Positions 47,813-56,908 of a DNA stretch of 64,000 nt are shown here, in pieces. Source of the stretch: Shewanella loihica PV-4 (GTDB taxonomy: Bacteria > Pseudomonadota > Gammaproteobacteria > Enterobacterales > Shewanellaceae). Each line of letters starts with the position of its first letter. The first letter of the stretch is position 1. The stretch covers positions 2,666,001-2,730,000 of the forward strand of contig NC_009092.1 of NCBI RefSeq assembly GCF_000016065.1, given 5' to 3'. The position numbers and the translations under genes are program-made. The notes beneath the pieces are model-generated. The model saw only the letters and a list, made by a program, of their open reading frames with translations. It searched no databases and was not told the DNA's origin.

Positions 47813-48274
47813 TTACAGGGTTACCCTTTGTTCCTGTTGCATCTTGTCTTGCTTGATTGAGATAAATTGCACATCTCGCTTGTTCATCAGACCCGCAAGG
47901 CTAATGCCATTTAAAAAATCTGAAATCTGTTTGCTCAAATCGCCCCAGAGCGAATGGGTTAAACATCGAGTACCGCTCTGACAATTTCCCAAACCTTGAC
48001 AACGTGTGGCGTCGACCGACTCATCTACCGCCCTAACCACCATGCCCACGGAAATATCGCTGGCGTCGAAACCGAGACGATAACCGCCACCAGGTCCTCT
48101 GACGCTGGAGACTAAACCATGCTTACGTAATTTAGCGAAGAGTTGTTCAAGATAGGAAAGGGAGATTCCCTGACGCTCGGAGATGTCAGCTAATGGGACC
48201 GGGCCAGAAGTAGAATGCATTGCAACGTCTAACATTGCCGTTACCGCATACCGACCTTTTGAAGTTAGTTTCAT
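47813..48274 (-). CDS. iscR: Fe-S-sensing transcriptional regulator IscR
   Basis: Rrf2-family repressor that senses its own [2Fe-2S] cluster and shuts off the isc operon when clusters are plentiful. The winged helix is at the N-terminus ([18 protein letters not shown]). Cluster ligands Cys92, Cys98, Cys104 and His107 lie in [18 protein letters not shown] chose ATG 48274 because the family starts [10 protein letters not shown]; the frame to 48283 adds MVA. Two type 1 IscR sites lie 40-90 bp upstream. Confidence 0.97.
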   Translation of the reverse strand: MKLTSKGRYAVTAMLDVAMHSTSGPVPLADISERQGISLSYLEQLFAKLRKHGLVSSVRGPGGGYRLGFDASDISVGMVVRAVDESVDATRCQGLGNCQSGTRCLTHSLWGDLSKQISDFLNGISLAGLMNKRDVQFISIKQDKMQQEQRVTL

Positions 48275-48314
48275 AGCTACCACTGCTCTCTAAAATGCTT
48301 GGGTCAATTCAACC

Positions 48315-48364
48315 ATACTTGACTGTTTTAGTCAAGTATAAAACCTAGCAGATTAGTCAGGTAT
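48315..48364. promoter_or_regulatory. Two abutting type 1 IscR-binding sites in the iscR promoter
   Basis: 48315-48339 is a near-perfect 25-bp palindrome built on ATACTTGACT/AGTCAAGTAT. It matches every defined position of the type 1 consensus as I recall it. 48340-48364 directly abuts it, with one strong half (TTAGTCAGGTAT) and one poor half. The arrangement predicts repression by holo-IscR. E. coli iscR also has two such sites. Confidence 0.88.
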
Positions 48365-48470
48365 TAAGGACGTTATCGGAAACAGGAAATACCCTGCTTC
48401 GTTGCTGGGGTATTTAACCTGTTTCAAGGCAAAGATTCAACGCTCAGAGGGCAATAAATCTCACTCTTTA

Positions 48471-49292
48471 TTAAATAATGGGATCAAACTCATCTATCGC
48501 CTGCTGGCGCTTCTCGGCCGCGGCCTGCTCGGCGTCGCTAAACTCACCCACTTCAAGCTCGGGAAGGCGCTCGGTACAGACGCTGCCGCCCATGCTCTGC
48601 ACGGCCTGACACACCTCTTGCACCTTAGAATCCATCAGGTGCATATGATCCAGCATCTTGCCGATGGCATTGGCCACAGGGTCTGGATTATCGGGCGATA
48701 CCGCGTAGGCATCGAAGCCATATTTCTTGGCCATCTCGGTGCGGCGCTGAACATGCTCCTTGGCCTCTTCGCTGGGTCTGGCCACCTCACGGGCGGGGAT
48801 CCCCACCACAGTAGTATCTTTAGGTACCTCTTTGACCACCACAGAGTTAGAGCCGACACGCGCCCCATCGTGCATGGTGATCGGCCCCAAGATCTTAGCG
48901 CCTGCGCCCACTACTACATTGTTGCCCAGGGTCGGGTGACGTTTACCCGCCTGCCAGGTCGTTCCCCCCAGGGTCACGCCATGGTATAGGGTACAATCGT
49001 TGCCTATCTCGGCGGTCTCCCCTATCACCACACCCATGCCGTGGTCGATAAAGAAACGGTCGCCTATGGTGGCACCAGGATGGATCTCCACCCCGGTCAG
49101 CCAACGGGAGAAAGTTGAGATCATGCGCGCGGTGAGACACCACTTGGCCTTCCAAAGCTTATGGCTGACACGGTGGATCCAAATCGCCTGCATACCAGGG
49201 TAGTTGAGCAGGATCTCTAGGGTACCGTTTGCCGCCGGGTCTCTGTGATAGATGGAGGCTATGTCATCTTTAATTCTGGAAATCACGCCCAT
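48471..49292 (-). CDS. cysE: Serine O-acetyltransferase
   Basis: Makes O-acetylserine for cysteine synthesis. It has an N-terminal helical part ([20 protein letters not shown]) and left-handed beta-helix hexapeptide repeats with the active-site region [18 protein letters not shown]. The start at 49292 has GAAGGA upstream and fits the short CysE of isc-linked loci (273 aa); the frame to 49349 overlaps trmJ. The C-terminal tail is longer than the beta-helix and variable. It is placed next to iscR, linking cysteine supply with IscS demand. Confidence 0.95.
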   Translation of the reverse strand: MGVISRIKDDIASIYHRDPAANGTLEILLNYPGMQAIWIHRVSHKLWKAKWCLTARMISTFSRWLTGVEIHPGATIGDRFFIDHGMGVVIGETAEIGNDCTLYHGVTLGGTTWQAGKRHPTLGNNVVVGAGAKILGPITMHDGARVGSNSVVVKEVPKDTTVVGIPAREVARPSEEAKEHVQRRTEMAKKYGFDAYAVSPDNPDPVANAIGKMLDHMHLMDSKVQEVCQAVQSMGGSVCTERLPELEVGEFSDAEQAAAEKRQQAIDEFDPII

Positions 49293-49296
49293 GGCT

Positions 49297-50055
49297 CTAT
49301 TCTTCCTTCGTTGACTGTGCGTCTTGTGTGGCCTGCTGTGCCAATTCAACCTTCTTATCCACCGAGGTCAGGATACCTCGGAGGATGTTCATCTCCTGAC
49401 TCTCGATTCTCGCCCGGCTAAAGAGACGTCTGAGCTTAGTCATCACCTGCCCCGGATGTTGCTTGATAATAAATCCGGTCGACAACAGGGTCTTCTCCAG
49501 GTGAACGAAGAAGTTTTCCTGCTCCTTGGCCAGGGGATACGCCTGCTCTTCTACCGTCTCGGGATCCATGGCGAGGTGCGCAACACGCGCCTCATAACAG
49601 ATGATCTGCACCGCCTGGGCCAGATTAAGCGAGGTGTACTCAGGATTGGCCGGTATGGTCACATGATAGTTGCACTTTTGCAGTTCGTCGTTGCTCAGAC
49701 CGTTACTCTCGCGGCCAAAGACGATGGCTACTGGGCCGTTAACGGCGGCGCCGGCGAGTTTCTCACCCGCCTGACGGGGATCCAACATGGGCCAGTCCAG
49801 GGTGCGGCTGCGAGCACTGGTGGCGATCACCAGGCTGCAGTCTGCGATGGCATCTTCCAGACAATCGACGGTCACCGCATGTTTAAGGATATCCGACGCC
49901 CCGGCGGCAAGGGCTACAGACTGGCCATCGGGTGCCACCTTGGGCTCGGCGAGATAAAGCGTGGAAAGGCCCATGGTTTTCATGGCACGGGCGGTTGAAC
50001 CTATATTACCTGGATGAGTGGTTCCTACGAGAACGACACGAATATTGCTAAGCAT
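49297..50055 (-). CDS. trmJ: tRNA (cytidine/uridine-32-2'-O)-methyltransferase TrmJ
   Basis: SPOUT-family methyltransferase modifying position 32 of several tRNAs. The N-terminus [20 protein letters not shown] fits TrmJ; motifs [17 protein letters not shown] and the C-terminal knot region [17 protein letters not shown] are present. I chose ATG 50055 by family alignment (252 aa) although the ribosome-binding site is weak. It ends 4 bp before the cysE start and is probably co-transcribed. Divergent from suhB. Confidence 0.95.
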   Translation of the reverse strand: MLSNIRVVLVGTTHPGNIGSTARAMKTMGLSTLYLAEPKVAPDGQSVALAAGASDILKHAVTVDCLEDAIADCSLVIATSARSRTLDWPMLDPRQAGEKLAGAAVNGPVAIVFGRESNGLSNDELQKCNYHVTIPANPEYTSLNLAQAVQIICYEARVAHLAMDPETVEEQAYPLAKEQENFFVHLEKTLLSTGFIIKQHPGQVMTKLRRLFSRARIESQEMNILRGILTSVDKKVELAQQATQDAQSTKEE

Positions 50056-50212
50056 GAAACAAGTTTGATTTCTTTCTATAGAACAGTGAATTGATGGTAT
50101 CACAGCGCAAGGGGATCCCTTAATATAAAAATCTATATTTGATATAACGATTGAAAAGCGTATAATACGCGCCGATTATTTATATCTGTTCTTTAACATC
50201 CAGGGGATTGTA

Positions 50213-51016
50213 ATGCATCCGATGCAGACCATCGCCGTGCGCGCCGCTCGCGCCGCCGGCCAAACAATTATGCGTGCCTATACCGAACTCGACCGTGTAG
50301 AAGTTAGCGCAAAAGGTATCAATGACTACGTGACTAACGTAGATAAAGAAGCAGAAGCTGCCATTACATATCAAATCCGCAAGTCGTACCCGGACCACAC
50401 CATAGTTGGTGAAGAAAATGGTGAGAACAAGGGCCAAAACAGCGACTACATGTGGATTGTCGATCCTCTGGATGGCACTAACAACTTTGTTAGAGGCATC
50501 CCTCATTTCGCGGTATCTATCGCCGTACAACACAAAGGCAAGACAGAAGTTGCCGTCGTCTACGATCCTGTTCGTGACGAGCTGTTCACTGCTGTGCGCG
50601 GTAAAGGCGCCAAACTAAACGATTTCCGTATTCGCGTAAGCAAGGCGAGCGATCTCGATGAGGCCATCGTGGGTACAGGTTTCCCCTTCAAGGCGAAGCA
50701 ACACACTGAAACTTACATGAAACTTTTTGCTTCTACCTTTAGCCAATGTGCCGATCTGCGCCGTGCAGGTTCAGCCGCCCTAGATCTGGCTTACGTAGCA
50801 GCGGGTCGTATGGACGCCTTCTTCGAGATCGGTCTCAAGCCTTGGGATATCGCTGCTGGCGACCTGATCGTCCGCGAAGCCGGCGGTACCGTCACCGACT
50901 TTACCGGTAACCATGGCTACATGGGTTCAGGCAACATCATCGCTGGTAGCCCTAAGGCGACTGTTGCCATGGTGAAGAGCTTCCGCCCTCTGCTGAGCGA
51001 TGCCCTAAAGCGTTAA
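50213..51016 (+). CDS. suhB: Inositol-1-monophosphatase / SuhB
   Basis: 267-aa Mg2+-dependent inositol monophosphatase family protein; in E. coli SuhB is also part of the rRNA antitermination complex. Metal-binding motifs are GEENGE, DPLDGTNNF and WDIAAGDLIVREAGG. RBS AGGGGAT is 9 bp upstream of ATG 50213. It is divergent from trmJ and ends with a strong terminator. Confidence 0.97.
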   Translation: MHPMQTIAVRAARAAGQTIMRAYTELDRVEVSAKGINDYVTNVDKEAEAAITYQIRKSYPDHTIVGEENGENKGQNSDYMWIVDPLDGTNNFVRGIPHFAVSIAVQHKGKTEVAVVYDPVRDELFTAVRGKGAKLNDFRIRVSKASDLDEAIVGTGFPFKAKQHTETYMKLFASTFSQCADLRRAGSAALDLAYVAAGRMDAFFEIGLKPWDIAAGDLIVREAGGTVTDFTGNHGYMGSGNIIAGSPKATVAMVKSFRPLLSDALKR

Positions 51017-51047
51017 CCCCCGGATTAAACAGCATCGCACGCTAAAG

Positions 51048-51070
51048 ACCGCCTTCATGGCGGTTTTTTT
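51048..51070 (+). terminator. Rho-independent terminator of suhB
   Basis: Stem ACCGCC/GGCGGT with a TTCAT loop followed by TTTTTTT. It lies 31 bp after the suhB stop. Confidence 0.9.
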
Positions 51071-51320
51071 ATGCCTGTTGTTTATAACCTATCTATATGG
51101 TCTTTTTTTAGAGACTTTGAATAACGCTTTTCTCCACTTCATATCCTGATTTCAGCCATAGGCCGTTGCACGGTTTCATCAAGCCATATCAAGTTAAAAA
51201 CCGCTACACGAAAAATGCTAGATGAAGAAGCCGCCTCCATTCAAAGCCGGTGCCCTGATTCAATCCTGATTAATTAAAAACGAGCTGCGCTTATTTACAT
51301 GCATATAAATTACACCTTAT

Positions 51321-51347
51321 AATATCCGACATAATTACTCGGATATT
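51321..51347. promoter_or_regulatory. 27-bp inverted repeat in the nnrS upstream region
   Basis: AATATCCGA (51321-51329) and TCGGATATT (51339-51347) are perfect 9-bp inverted arms separated by 9 bases, ending 13 bp before the nnrS start codon. It does not look like the NsrR or FNR/NnrR sites I know. The rest of 51071-51320 holds nothing I can identify. Confidence 0.5.
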
Positions 51348-51360
51348 TATTGAGACGCGT

Positions 51361-52533
51361 ATGCTTAACATAGACGAACCCGCCCACCTCCAACCCAAAC
51401 TCGCCCTGCTGCGTTTGGGATTTCGTCCCTTCTTCCTGTTTGGCGCCCTGTTCAGCCTAGTCGCCTTGGCGCTTTGGGGCAGCTTTCTCACCGGTCGTCT
51501 CGGCTTTACCCCCCATGGGAATCCGCTGTGGTGGCACGGCCATGAGATGTTATTCGGCTTCGTGATGGCGATTGTGGCAGGCTTCCTGTTAACCGCATCG
51601 CAAACCTGGACAGGTCAGAAGAGCATCAAGGGCTGGCCACTGGGTGCCCTCTTCCTGCTTTGGCTGGCGCCGCGCATCTTGCTCGCGAATAATCAGTGGG
51701 GCAGCTTCGAGGTCGTGGCCATGCTGGATCTGCTGTTCGCGCCGGCGGCCGCGCTGGTACTGGCGAGACAGGTGATCGCCGTCAAACAGTGGCGCAACTT
51801 TGCCTTCATCCCCATCCTGCTGTTGCTTACTGTGGCCAACGCCCTGAGTTACTACGGCGTCAGCAGCCAGAACAGTCTGCTGGTGTCCCATGCCTTTCAC
51901 GGCGCCACCATCTTGATGGTGACCATAGTGGCCCTCATCGGCGGTCGGGTGATCCCCTTCTTCACCGACAGAGCCACACAGTGGCAGCGACTGGACAACA
52001 TCTCCTGGCTGGAAAAGCTCACCTTCGTCAGCCTGATGGCACTCTTTATCGCCATGCTTATCGGTCAGTCTCTTGCAATAATGCTCTGCGCCGCCGTGGC
52101 CGGGATCACCCTACTGGTGCGCTGGTCCCGCTGGGGCGTGCAATCGACCTTTGGCGTGCCACTGCTCTGGTCGCTACATCTGAGTTATCTCTGCATCCCT
52201 GTGGGTCTACTGCTGATCGCAGTCGGGGCCAGCGTCTCCGCCGGTCTGCATGCCATGACGGTGGGGGGACTCGGCGGCATGATCCTGGCGATGATGGCCA
52301 GGGTCTCGTTAGGTCACACGGGTCGTAACCTCTTGCCACCTAAGGTGATGACGGGCGCTTTTGCGCTGATCCTCATCTCGACCATCACCCGCGTCTTGGC
52401 CAGCCTGTTCCCGGCGCAGTTTATGCTCTGGCTAACCATCGCACTGGTCGCCTGGATCTTTGCCTTCGGCACTTTCGTTATCTGCTATGCCCCTATTTTG
52501 CTCACGCCAAGGGTAGATGGCAGACCGGGCTAG
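51361..52533 (+). CDS. nnrS: NnrS family heme-copper membrane protein
   Basis: 390-aa inner-membrane protein with about 12 helices. In Vibrio and Rhodobacter NnrS protects against nitric oxide stress; its biochemical activity is uncertain. Conserved features are LGFRPFFLFGALFS near the N-terminus, HGHEMLFGFVMAIVAGFLLTA (shown as key part HGHEMLFGF), ALIGGRVIPFFT and HAMTVGGLGGMILAMMARVSLGHTGR, with His residues fit for heme/copper binding. No norV or norB neighbour. A perfect inverted repeat lies just upstream and may be its operator. Confidence 0.93.
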   Translation: MLNIDEPAHLQPKLALLRLGFRPFFLFGALFSLVALALWGSFLTGRLGFTPHGNPLWWHGHEMLFGFVMAIVAGFLLTASQTWTGQKSIKGWPLGALFLLWLAPRILLANNQWGSFEVVAMLDLLFAPAAALVLARQVIAVKQWRNFAFIPILLLLTVANALSYYGVSSQNSLLVSHAFHGATILMVTIVALIGGRVIPFFTDRATQWQRLDNISWLEKLTFVSLMALFIAMLIGQSLAIMLCAAVAGITLLVRWSRWGVQSTFGVPLLWSLHLSYLCIPVGLLLIAVGASVSAGLHAMTVGGLGGMILAMMARVSLGHTGRNLLPPKVMTGAFALILISTITRVLASLFPAQFMLWLTIALVAWIFAFGTFVICYAPILLTPRVDGRPG

Positions 52534-52641
52534 GCGCCTAACAGAGGCTAAAGCGTCAGATTGTGAAAAGCATCACACCCAGACGCTGGCGTAGCGCTCA
52601 ATACTTGTTACCATCTATAAAAACACAATTGAGCGCTATTT

Positions 52642-53046
52642 ATGGGAAAACTCTACACGCAATATGGCTCTAAAAGCCTCAAAGCAATAGAACATTTTGT
52701 TTTAATTATCATCGCCATTGCCACCATAGTGGCCATAGGGCAAGAGATAGCGCACATCATCAAGATGGGAGAGGTGGCGCTGGCTGATCTGCTGCTACTC
52801 TTCATCTATCTCGAGGTGCTGGCCATGGTGGCCAACTACGCCGAGTCGGGTAAGTTGCCGGTGCGGATGCCGCTCTATATCGCCATCGTCGCTTTGGCCC
52901 GTTATCTGATTCTCGATATGAAGGGAATGGAAGACTGGCGCATTCTGGCTATCTCAGTATCTACCCTGGTGCTCGCCAGCACGGTTATCGTGATCCGCTG
53001 GGGTCAGCTAAAACTCCCCTATCCTCGTAAAGAGGACGACCACTAG
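52642..53046 (+). CDS. psiE: PsiE family phosphate-starvation-inducible membrane protein
   Basis: 134-aa membrane protein with four helices of the PsiE family (LLLLFIYLEVLAMVANY and MPLYIAIVALARYLILD are typical). Function unknown; in E. coli transcription is PhoB-dependent. I did not find a convincing Pho box in the 108 bp upstream. Confidence 0.9.
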   Translation: MGKLYTQYGSKSLKAIEHFVLIIIAIATIVAIGQEIAHIIKMGEVALADLLLLFIYLEVLAMVANYAESGKLPVRMPLYIAIVALARYLILDMKGMEDWRILAISVSTLVLASTVIVIRWGQLKLPYPRKEDDH

Positions 53047-53362
53047 CCTGTTTAAGAGCCAGTGAGCTCTAGGCAGGCAATGGCCAGCAAGTTATGGGGC
53101 GGTAAGCTATTAAGACGGTATGCTATTAAGACGGTAAGCGCCGCCCCTCTTATCAATAAATGCCTGACTCGGCAGACATAGACTCCCCAAGCGTTACTGC
53201 TCACCTATTCACTCCTCATAGCTCCTCGCTAGTCGGTTTACCCCATTAGCTCGCCTGCAAATAACTAACCGTTATTCATGTTGTTATAACTATTATTTCC
53301 CTCATAAACTGTGCTACGTTTAAAGGGCTTTACCCCTATCTCTAACAGCAAGGAATACTCTG
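53047..53362. other. Intergenic region with a 16-bp-period duplication
   Basis: 316 bp between psiE and the PilZ gene without a coding frame I can support. It contains GCTATTAAGACGGTA at 53106-53120 and again at 53122-53136, a direct duplication with a one-base spacer. Confidence 0.7.
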
Positions 53363-53665
53363 ATGGATCAAAGCCACGAAGATTTTGAAGAACGCCGTCA
53401 ATCCCTGCGGGTTGACATGGAAGCCGAACGCATACTGATCTCATGGACAGATGGCTTAGGCGTGGTGCACACAGATGATGCTATCTGTATGGATCTGGCA
53501 CGTCGTGGTGTGCTAATTGAATACAAGCAGGCCTTTACCCTGGGCGAGCTGCTCACAGTGACCTTCAATCCCAACACAGATAAACAAAACAGCATCAAGG
53601 CTCAGGTGTGTCGCTGCAGCGAATGTGCCCCACACCGTTTCCAAGTTGCGATGCAAATTATTTAG
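53363..53665 (+). CDS. PilZ-domain protein
   Basis: 100-aa single-domain PilZ protein, probably a cyclic-di-GMP receptor. The RxxxR-like motif is ERRQSLRVDME near residues 10-20. The second motif is DLARRGVLIEY (about 47-57), which departs from the usual D/NxSxxG because Ser is replaced by Ala. The rest is a small beta-barrel ending HRFQVAMQII. An AAGGA ribosome-binding site is present. It stands 113 bp before the ParA-like gene in the same direction. Cyclic-di-GMP binding is plausible, but the altered motif lowers certainty. Confidence 0.78.
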   Translation: MDQSHEDFEERRQSLRVDMEAERILISWTDGLGVVHTDDAICMDLARRGVLIEYKQAFTLGELLTVTFNPNTDKQNSIKAQVCRCSECAPHRFQVAMQII

Positions 53666-53778
53666 GCTTTTCAGTGAACTAAAAACGGGAGTTCAGGCAG
53701 TATCCATAACTCTGTTCTATACTAAACAGCACAAGTTCTGCGACATAAATCAGTGCCAATGCTTGAGGGAGACACGCT

Positions 53779-54447
53779 ATGATTCTGCTTGTTGGGGGTG
53801 AGAAAGGCGGCGCGGGCAAGAGTTGCCTGGCCCAGAATATCGCCGTACATATCACTCAAAAATTCAATGCCAACGTATTGATGGTCGACTGCGATCCCCA
53901 GCGCACCACCTCTGACTGGATCCAGGCCCGGAACGAAGATGCCAGCCTGCCTGCGATCAACTGTATCCAACTGTACGGTAAAATTCGTAATGATCTGCTT
54001 GGGTTAGACCAAAGATTTGACTATGTGATCGTCGACTGTGGCGGTCAGGATAACCTGGCAATGCGTGCGGCCATGTCGGTAGCCACCTATGTGGTGCTGC
54101 CACTCAGGCCAAAGCGGCGCGATCTCAAGACCCTCCCCCATATGGAAGATATGCTCAGTACCTGTAAGATGGTCAACCCTAAGATGGTTGCTACCGTGGT
54201 GATGACACAATGCCCAGCGCTGCCCAGCCAATATAAACGCATATTGGAGGCCAAAGAGGTGGTTGAGTCATTTGGGCTGAGGGTGCTTGACGCGGTAACC
54301 TTTAGCCGCAACGTCTACGATGACAGTGAAGAACAGGGATCGTCGGTCATCGAAATCGAACCGGATGGAAAAGCCGCCGCCGAGATACGTGCTATCGCCG
54401 ATGAACTGTTTGCGATACCACCAGAAAATTCCTATGAGCTTAACTGA
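53779..54447 (+). CDS. ParA/MinD-superfamily ATPase
   Basis: 222-aa deviant-Walker-A ATPase with KGGAGKS at residues 9-15, switch region DCDPQRTTSDW and DYVIVDCGGQDN. It lacks the N-terminal helix-turn-helix of plasmid ParA proteins, so it is the short type used for segregation or for positioning protein complexes. RBS GAGGGAGA. It overlaps by 14 bp a gene for a small basic protein with a ribbon-helix-helix-like end, forming a two-gene cassette. No parS-like repeats, replication gene or plasmid remnants are nearby. Confidence 0.9.
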   Translation: MILLVGGEKGGAGKSCLAQNIAVHITQKFNANVLMVDCDPQRTTSDWIQARNEDASLPAINCIQLYGKIRNDLLGLDQRFDYVIVDCGGQDNLAMRAAMSVATYVVLPLRPKRRDLKTLPHMEDMLSTCKMVNPKMVATVVMTQCPALPSQYKRILEAKEVVESFGLRVLDAVTFSRNVYDDSEEQGSSVIEIEPDGKAAAEIRAIADELFAIPPENSYELN

Positions 54448-54778
54448 TCTTAAACGTCGTAAATCCAAACCTCGCAAGAAATTGTCGGTTGAAGATTTTA
54501 TCGAGGATGCCAACAACTATGCGTTTGGTCAGCCGAGCCTTGCCAATCGCGTCAAGAAATCGCGCAAAACCAACACCACGGTCAATCAGAAGAAACAGGC
54601 GAGTCGCATCTTTCGCCACGCCACCTTCACCTTGACCGAGACCAGCATAGCCCAGCTCAATACGCTGGCGAAGGAGAGCAAGGTCGCCAAGTCGCGACTG
54701 ATCCGTATGATGATCACCGAGTTCGCCAGCAAATCTAAGGCCGAGCTAGAGGTGCTAATAGAGCTCAGCCAGGACTAA
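54434..54778 (+). CDS. Small basic protein with C-terminal ribbon-helix-helix-like segment, ParA partner
   Basis: 114-aa protein. I chose ATG 54434 (MSLTDLKRRKSKPRKKLS) because it overlaps the ParA gene by 14 bp; the frame open from 54320 lies inside parA and reads as shadow sequence. The N-terminal half is basic and likely disordered (KSKPRKKL, RVKKSRKTN). The C-terminal half, FRHATFTLTETSIAQLNTLAKE and KVAKSRLIRMMITEF, looks like a ribbon-helix-helix DNA-binding unit. By analogy with ParA/ParB-RHH pairs it may bind DNA and stimulate the ATPase. Family not recognised by name. Confidence 0.75.
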   Translation: MSLTDLKRRKSKPRKKLSVEDFIEDANNYAFGQPSLANRVKKSRKTNTTVNQKKQASRIFRHATFTLTETSIAQLNTLAKESKVAKSRLIRMMITEFASKSKAELEVLIELSQD

Positions 54779-54810
54779 TAAGTTAGTGACTATTCGTTGA
54801 TGACTAGTCG

Positions 54811-55053
54811 TTAGTGATTACAGATACGATCGGCTGCGGTGGCTATCCCCTCGGCCGACTCGGTAAACTTACCCTTGCGCTCGAGAAACGCGATCAGCTC
54901 CTGGGCATCCATCTCGCTGGCCGAGCAAGTATGATAACGAGCCTGCTCACCAAACTCCTTATGCATAAGCTGAGTCAGCTCCCCCTTAGATATTGCGCGG
55001 CCCAAGGACAACATAAGTTCCATCACCTGATGGCCATGAATTGAATCTGACAT
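54811..55053 (-). CDS. yecH: YecH family protein (DUF2492)
   Basis: 80-aa protein closely resembling E. coli YecH: SIHGHQVMELML at the N-terminus, EFGEQARYHTCSASEMDAQELIAFLERKGKF (in part) and C-terminal DRICNH. The conserved His and Cys residues suggest a metal site; function unknown. Convergent with the ParA-partner gene. Confidence 0.93.
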   Translation of the reverse strand: MSDSIHGHQVMELMLSLGRAISKGELTQLMHKEFGEQARYHTCSASEMDAQELIAFLERKGKFTESAEGIATAADRICNH

Positions 55054-55210
55054 ACTCTTCCTAAAAGATATAAAATAGATGTCTCTTTATAACCTATCTC
55101 GGTAGCAGAAACTTTGATCCCGAGCCCAAAGCCCGCCCTTGTCCTAAAACCAGCGCCAGTGCTATGCTGAGGATCACTAAGGCCTCTCCCACACGAGTAC
55201 CCAAGTTTCT

Positions 55211-56908
55211 ATGCCTTTAATCCTCCTGCTCACCCAACAGATGTGCCTCTACCTGGTCATAGTGTACCTGCTGAGTAAGACGCCGCTGTTTAAGCTATTT
55301 GCCGAGACGGCAACCCGTCTGCCCCATAAGATCTACATCTATCTTATCTTCTCGGGTTTCTGCATCATGGCCACCTATTTTGGTGAGCAGACCAACGATG
55401 CCATCGCCAATACCCGCGCCATGGGCGCCGTGCTCGGCGGCCTGTTAGGCGGACCGGTTACCGGCTTTTTGGTGGGCCTAACCGGCGGCCTGCACAGATA
55501 CAGCATGGGCGGCTTTACCGACTTGGCCTGTGCCATCTCCACCACGTTAGAGGGCCTATCGGCGGGCATAGTCGGCTTTTACCTGCGTAAGCAAAATCGC
55601 AGCGAGATGGTCTATGCGCCGCTGCTGGTCGCCCTAGTCACCTTCTCGGCCGAGATGCTACAGATGGCGCTGATCCTGGCCATCGCCAAGCCCTATGGTG
55701 ATGCCCTAGCCCTGGTGAAACAGATAGCTCTGCCCATGTTGACGGTCAACTCCATAGGCGCCGCCCTCTTTATGAGCATGGTGCGGGATCAGAAGACCAT
55801 GTTCGACAAGCTCTCCTCTGCCTTCTCCACCAAGGCACTTAAGATTGCCGAGCGCAGCGTGGGGATCCTCTCCAAGGGGTTCGATCAGGAGGGCAGCACT
55901 AAGGTGGCGCAGATCATCCTAGAGGAGACTAACGTCGGCGCGGTGGCCATTACCGATAGGGAGAAGCTGCTGGCGTTTATCGGCATCGGTGACGACCACC
56001 ATATTCCCGGCACCCCCATCTCCTCAAAGATCACCCAAGATGCCATAGAGCAGAACTGTGTCATGTTCGCCGACGGTGTGGAGACCCCCTATGCCTGCTC
56101 CATCTCGCCCCAGTGTCGCCTCGGCTCCAGCCTGGTGATCCCACTGAGGTGCGAGTCTGAGGTGATAGGCACCATCAAACTCTATGAGCCCAAGAATAAG
56201 CTGTTTCTCAACATCAACCGCACGCTGGGTGAAGGGATCGCCAGGCTGATGAGTAACCAGATCCTCTACGGCCGCTACGAGCTGCAACAGAGCCTGCTGA
56301 CTCAGGCGGAGCTCAAGCTGCTGCAGGCGCAAGTTAATCCCCATTTCCTGTTTAACGCGCTCAATACCATCGCCGCCATCATAGGCAAGGATCCCCTGAT
56401 GGCGAGGCAACTGCTCCAACACCTGTCGCAGTTTTTGCGCATCAACCTCAAGCGCACCACAGGCCTGGTGACCCTCAGCGATGAGCTGGAACATATCGAC
56501 GCCTACCTCACCATAGAGAAAGCGAGATTTATCGATAAGCTCAGCGTGCATATCGACATTCCAGCAACGCTGCACCAGTACCGCCTACCGGCCTTTACCC
56601 TGCAGCCCATCATAGAGAATGCGGTAAAGCATGGTACCTCACACCTGCTGGAGCCCGGGGAAATCTGGGTCAGTGGCAGAGCCGAGCAAGATTTATTAAT
56701 ATTGGAAGTAAAAGATAATGCAGGTCTGTATCGGGAAGAGCTCAATGCAGACACCTCAGGATTAGGTATGTCCATCGTCCATAAGCGGATCCAGAGCCTG
56801 TTTGGCCCCCACTATGGCGTTAAGATCAACTGCGAGAAGGACCGTTTTACTCAAGTCATTATTACCCTGCCGCTAAATGATGTGGCACAGACGGAACCCA
56901 CAGCGTGA
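55211..56908 (+). CDS. btsS: LytS-type sensor histidine kinase, BtsS-like
   Basis: 565-aa membrane kinase with an N-terminal 5TM-5TMR_LYT region (GAVLGGLLGGPVTGFLVGLTGG), a GAF domain (about 220-350), a His-kinase domain with the phosphorylated His378 in QVNPHFLFNALNTIAA, and an ATPase domain (PIIENAVKHG). This is the architecture of BtsS, the pyruvate sensor of E. coli. It overlaps the response regulator gene by 4 bp. A BtsR-type operator and a CstA-family gene follow, supporting the BtsS assignment. Pyruvate as ligand is inference. Confidence 0.9.
   Translation: MPLILLLTQQMCLYLVIVYLLSKTPLFKLFAETATRLPHKIYIYLIFSGFCIMATYFGEQTNDAIANTRAMGAVLGGLLGGPVTGFLVGLTGGLHRYSMGGFTDLACAISTTLEGLSAGIVGFYLRKQNRSEMVYAPLLVALVTFSAEMLQMALILAIAKPYGDALALVKQIALPMLTVNSIGAALFMSMVRDQKTMFDKLSSAFSTKALKIAERSVGILSKGFDQEGSTKVAQIILEETNVGAVAITDREKLLAFIGIGDDHHIPGTPISSKITQDAIEQNCVMFADGVETPYACSISPQCRLGSSLVIPLRCESEVIGTIKLYEPKNKLFLNINRTLGEGIARLMSNQILYGRYELQQSLLTQAELKLLQAQVNPHFLFNALNTIAAIIGKDPLMARQLLQHLSQFLRINLKRTTGLVTLSDELEHIDAYLTIEKARFIDKLSVHIDIPATLHQYRLPAFTLQPIIENAVKHGTSHLLEPGEIWVSGRAEQDLLILEVKDNAGLYREELNADTSGLGMSIVHKRIQSLFGPHYGVKINCEKDRFTQVIITLPLNDVAQTEPTA

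Noticed and set aside
49324..49998. 224-aa plus-strand frame opposite trmJ
   Set aside because: Antisense shadow of trmJ without initiation signals.
53779..54778. ParA pair as evidence of an integrated plasmid or prophage
   Set aside because: No integrase, replication gene, tRNA or attachment-site duplication, and flanking genes are ordinary chromosomal ones.
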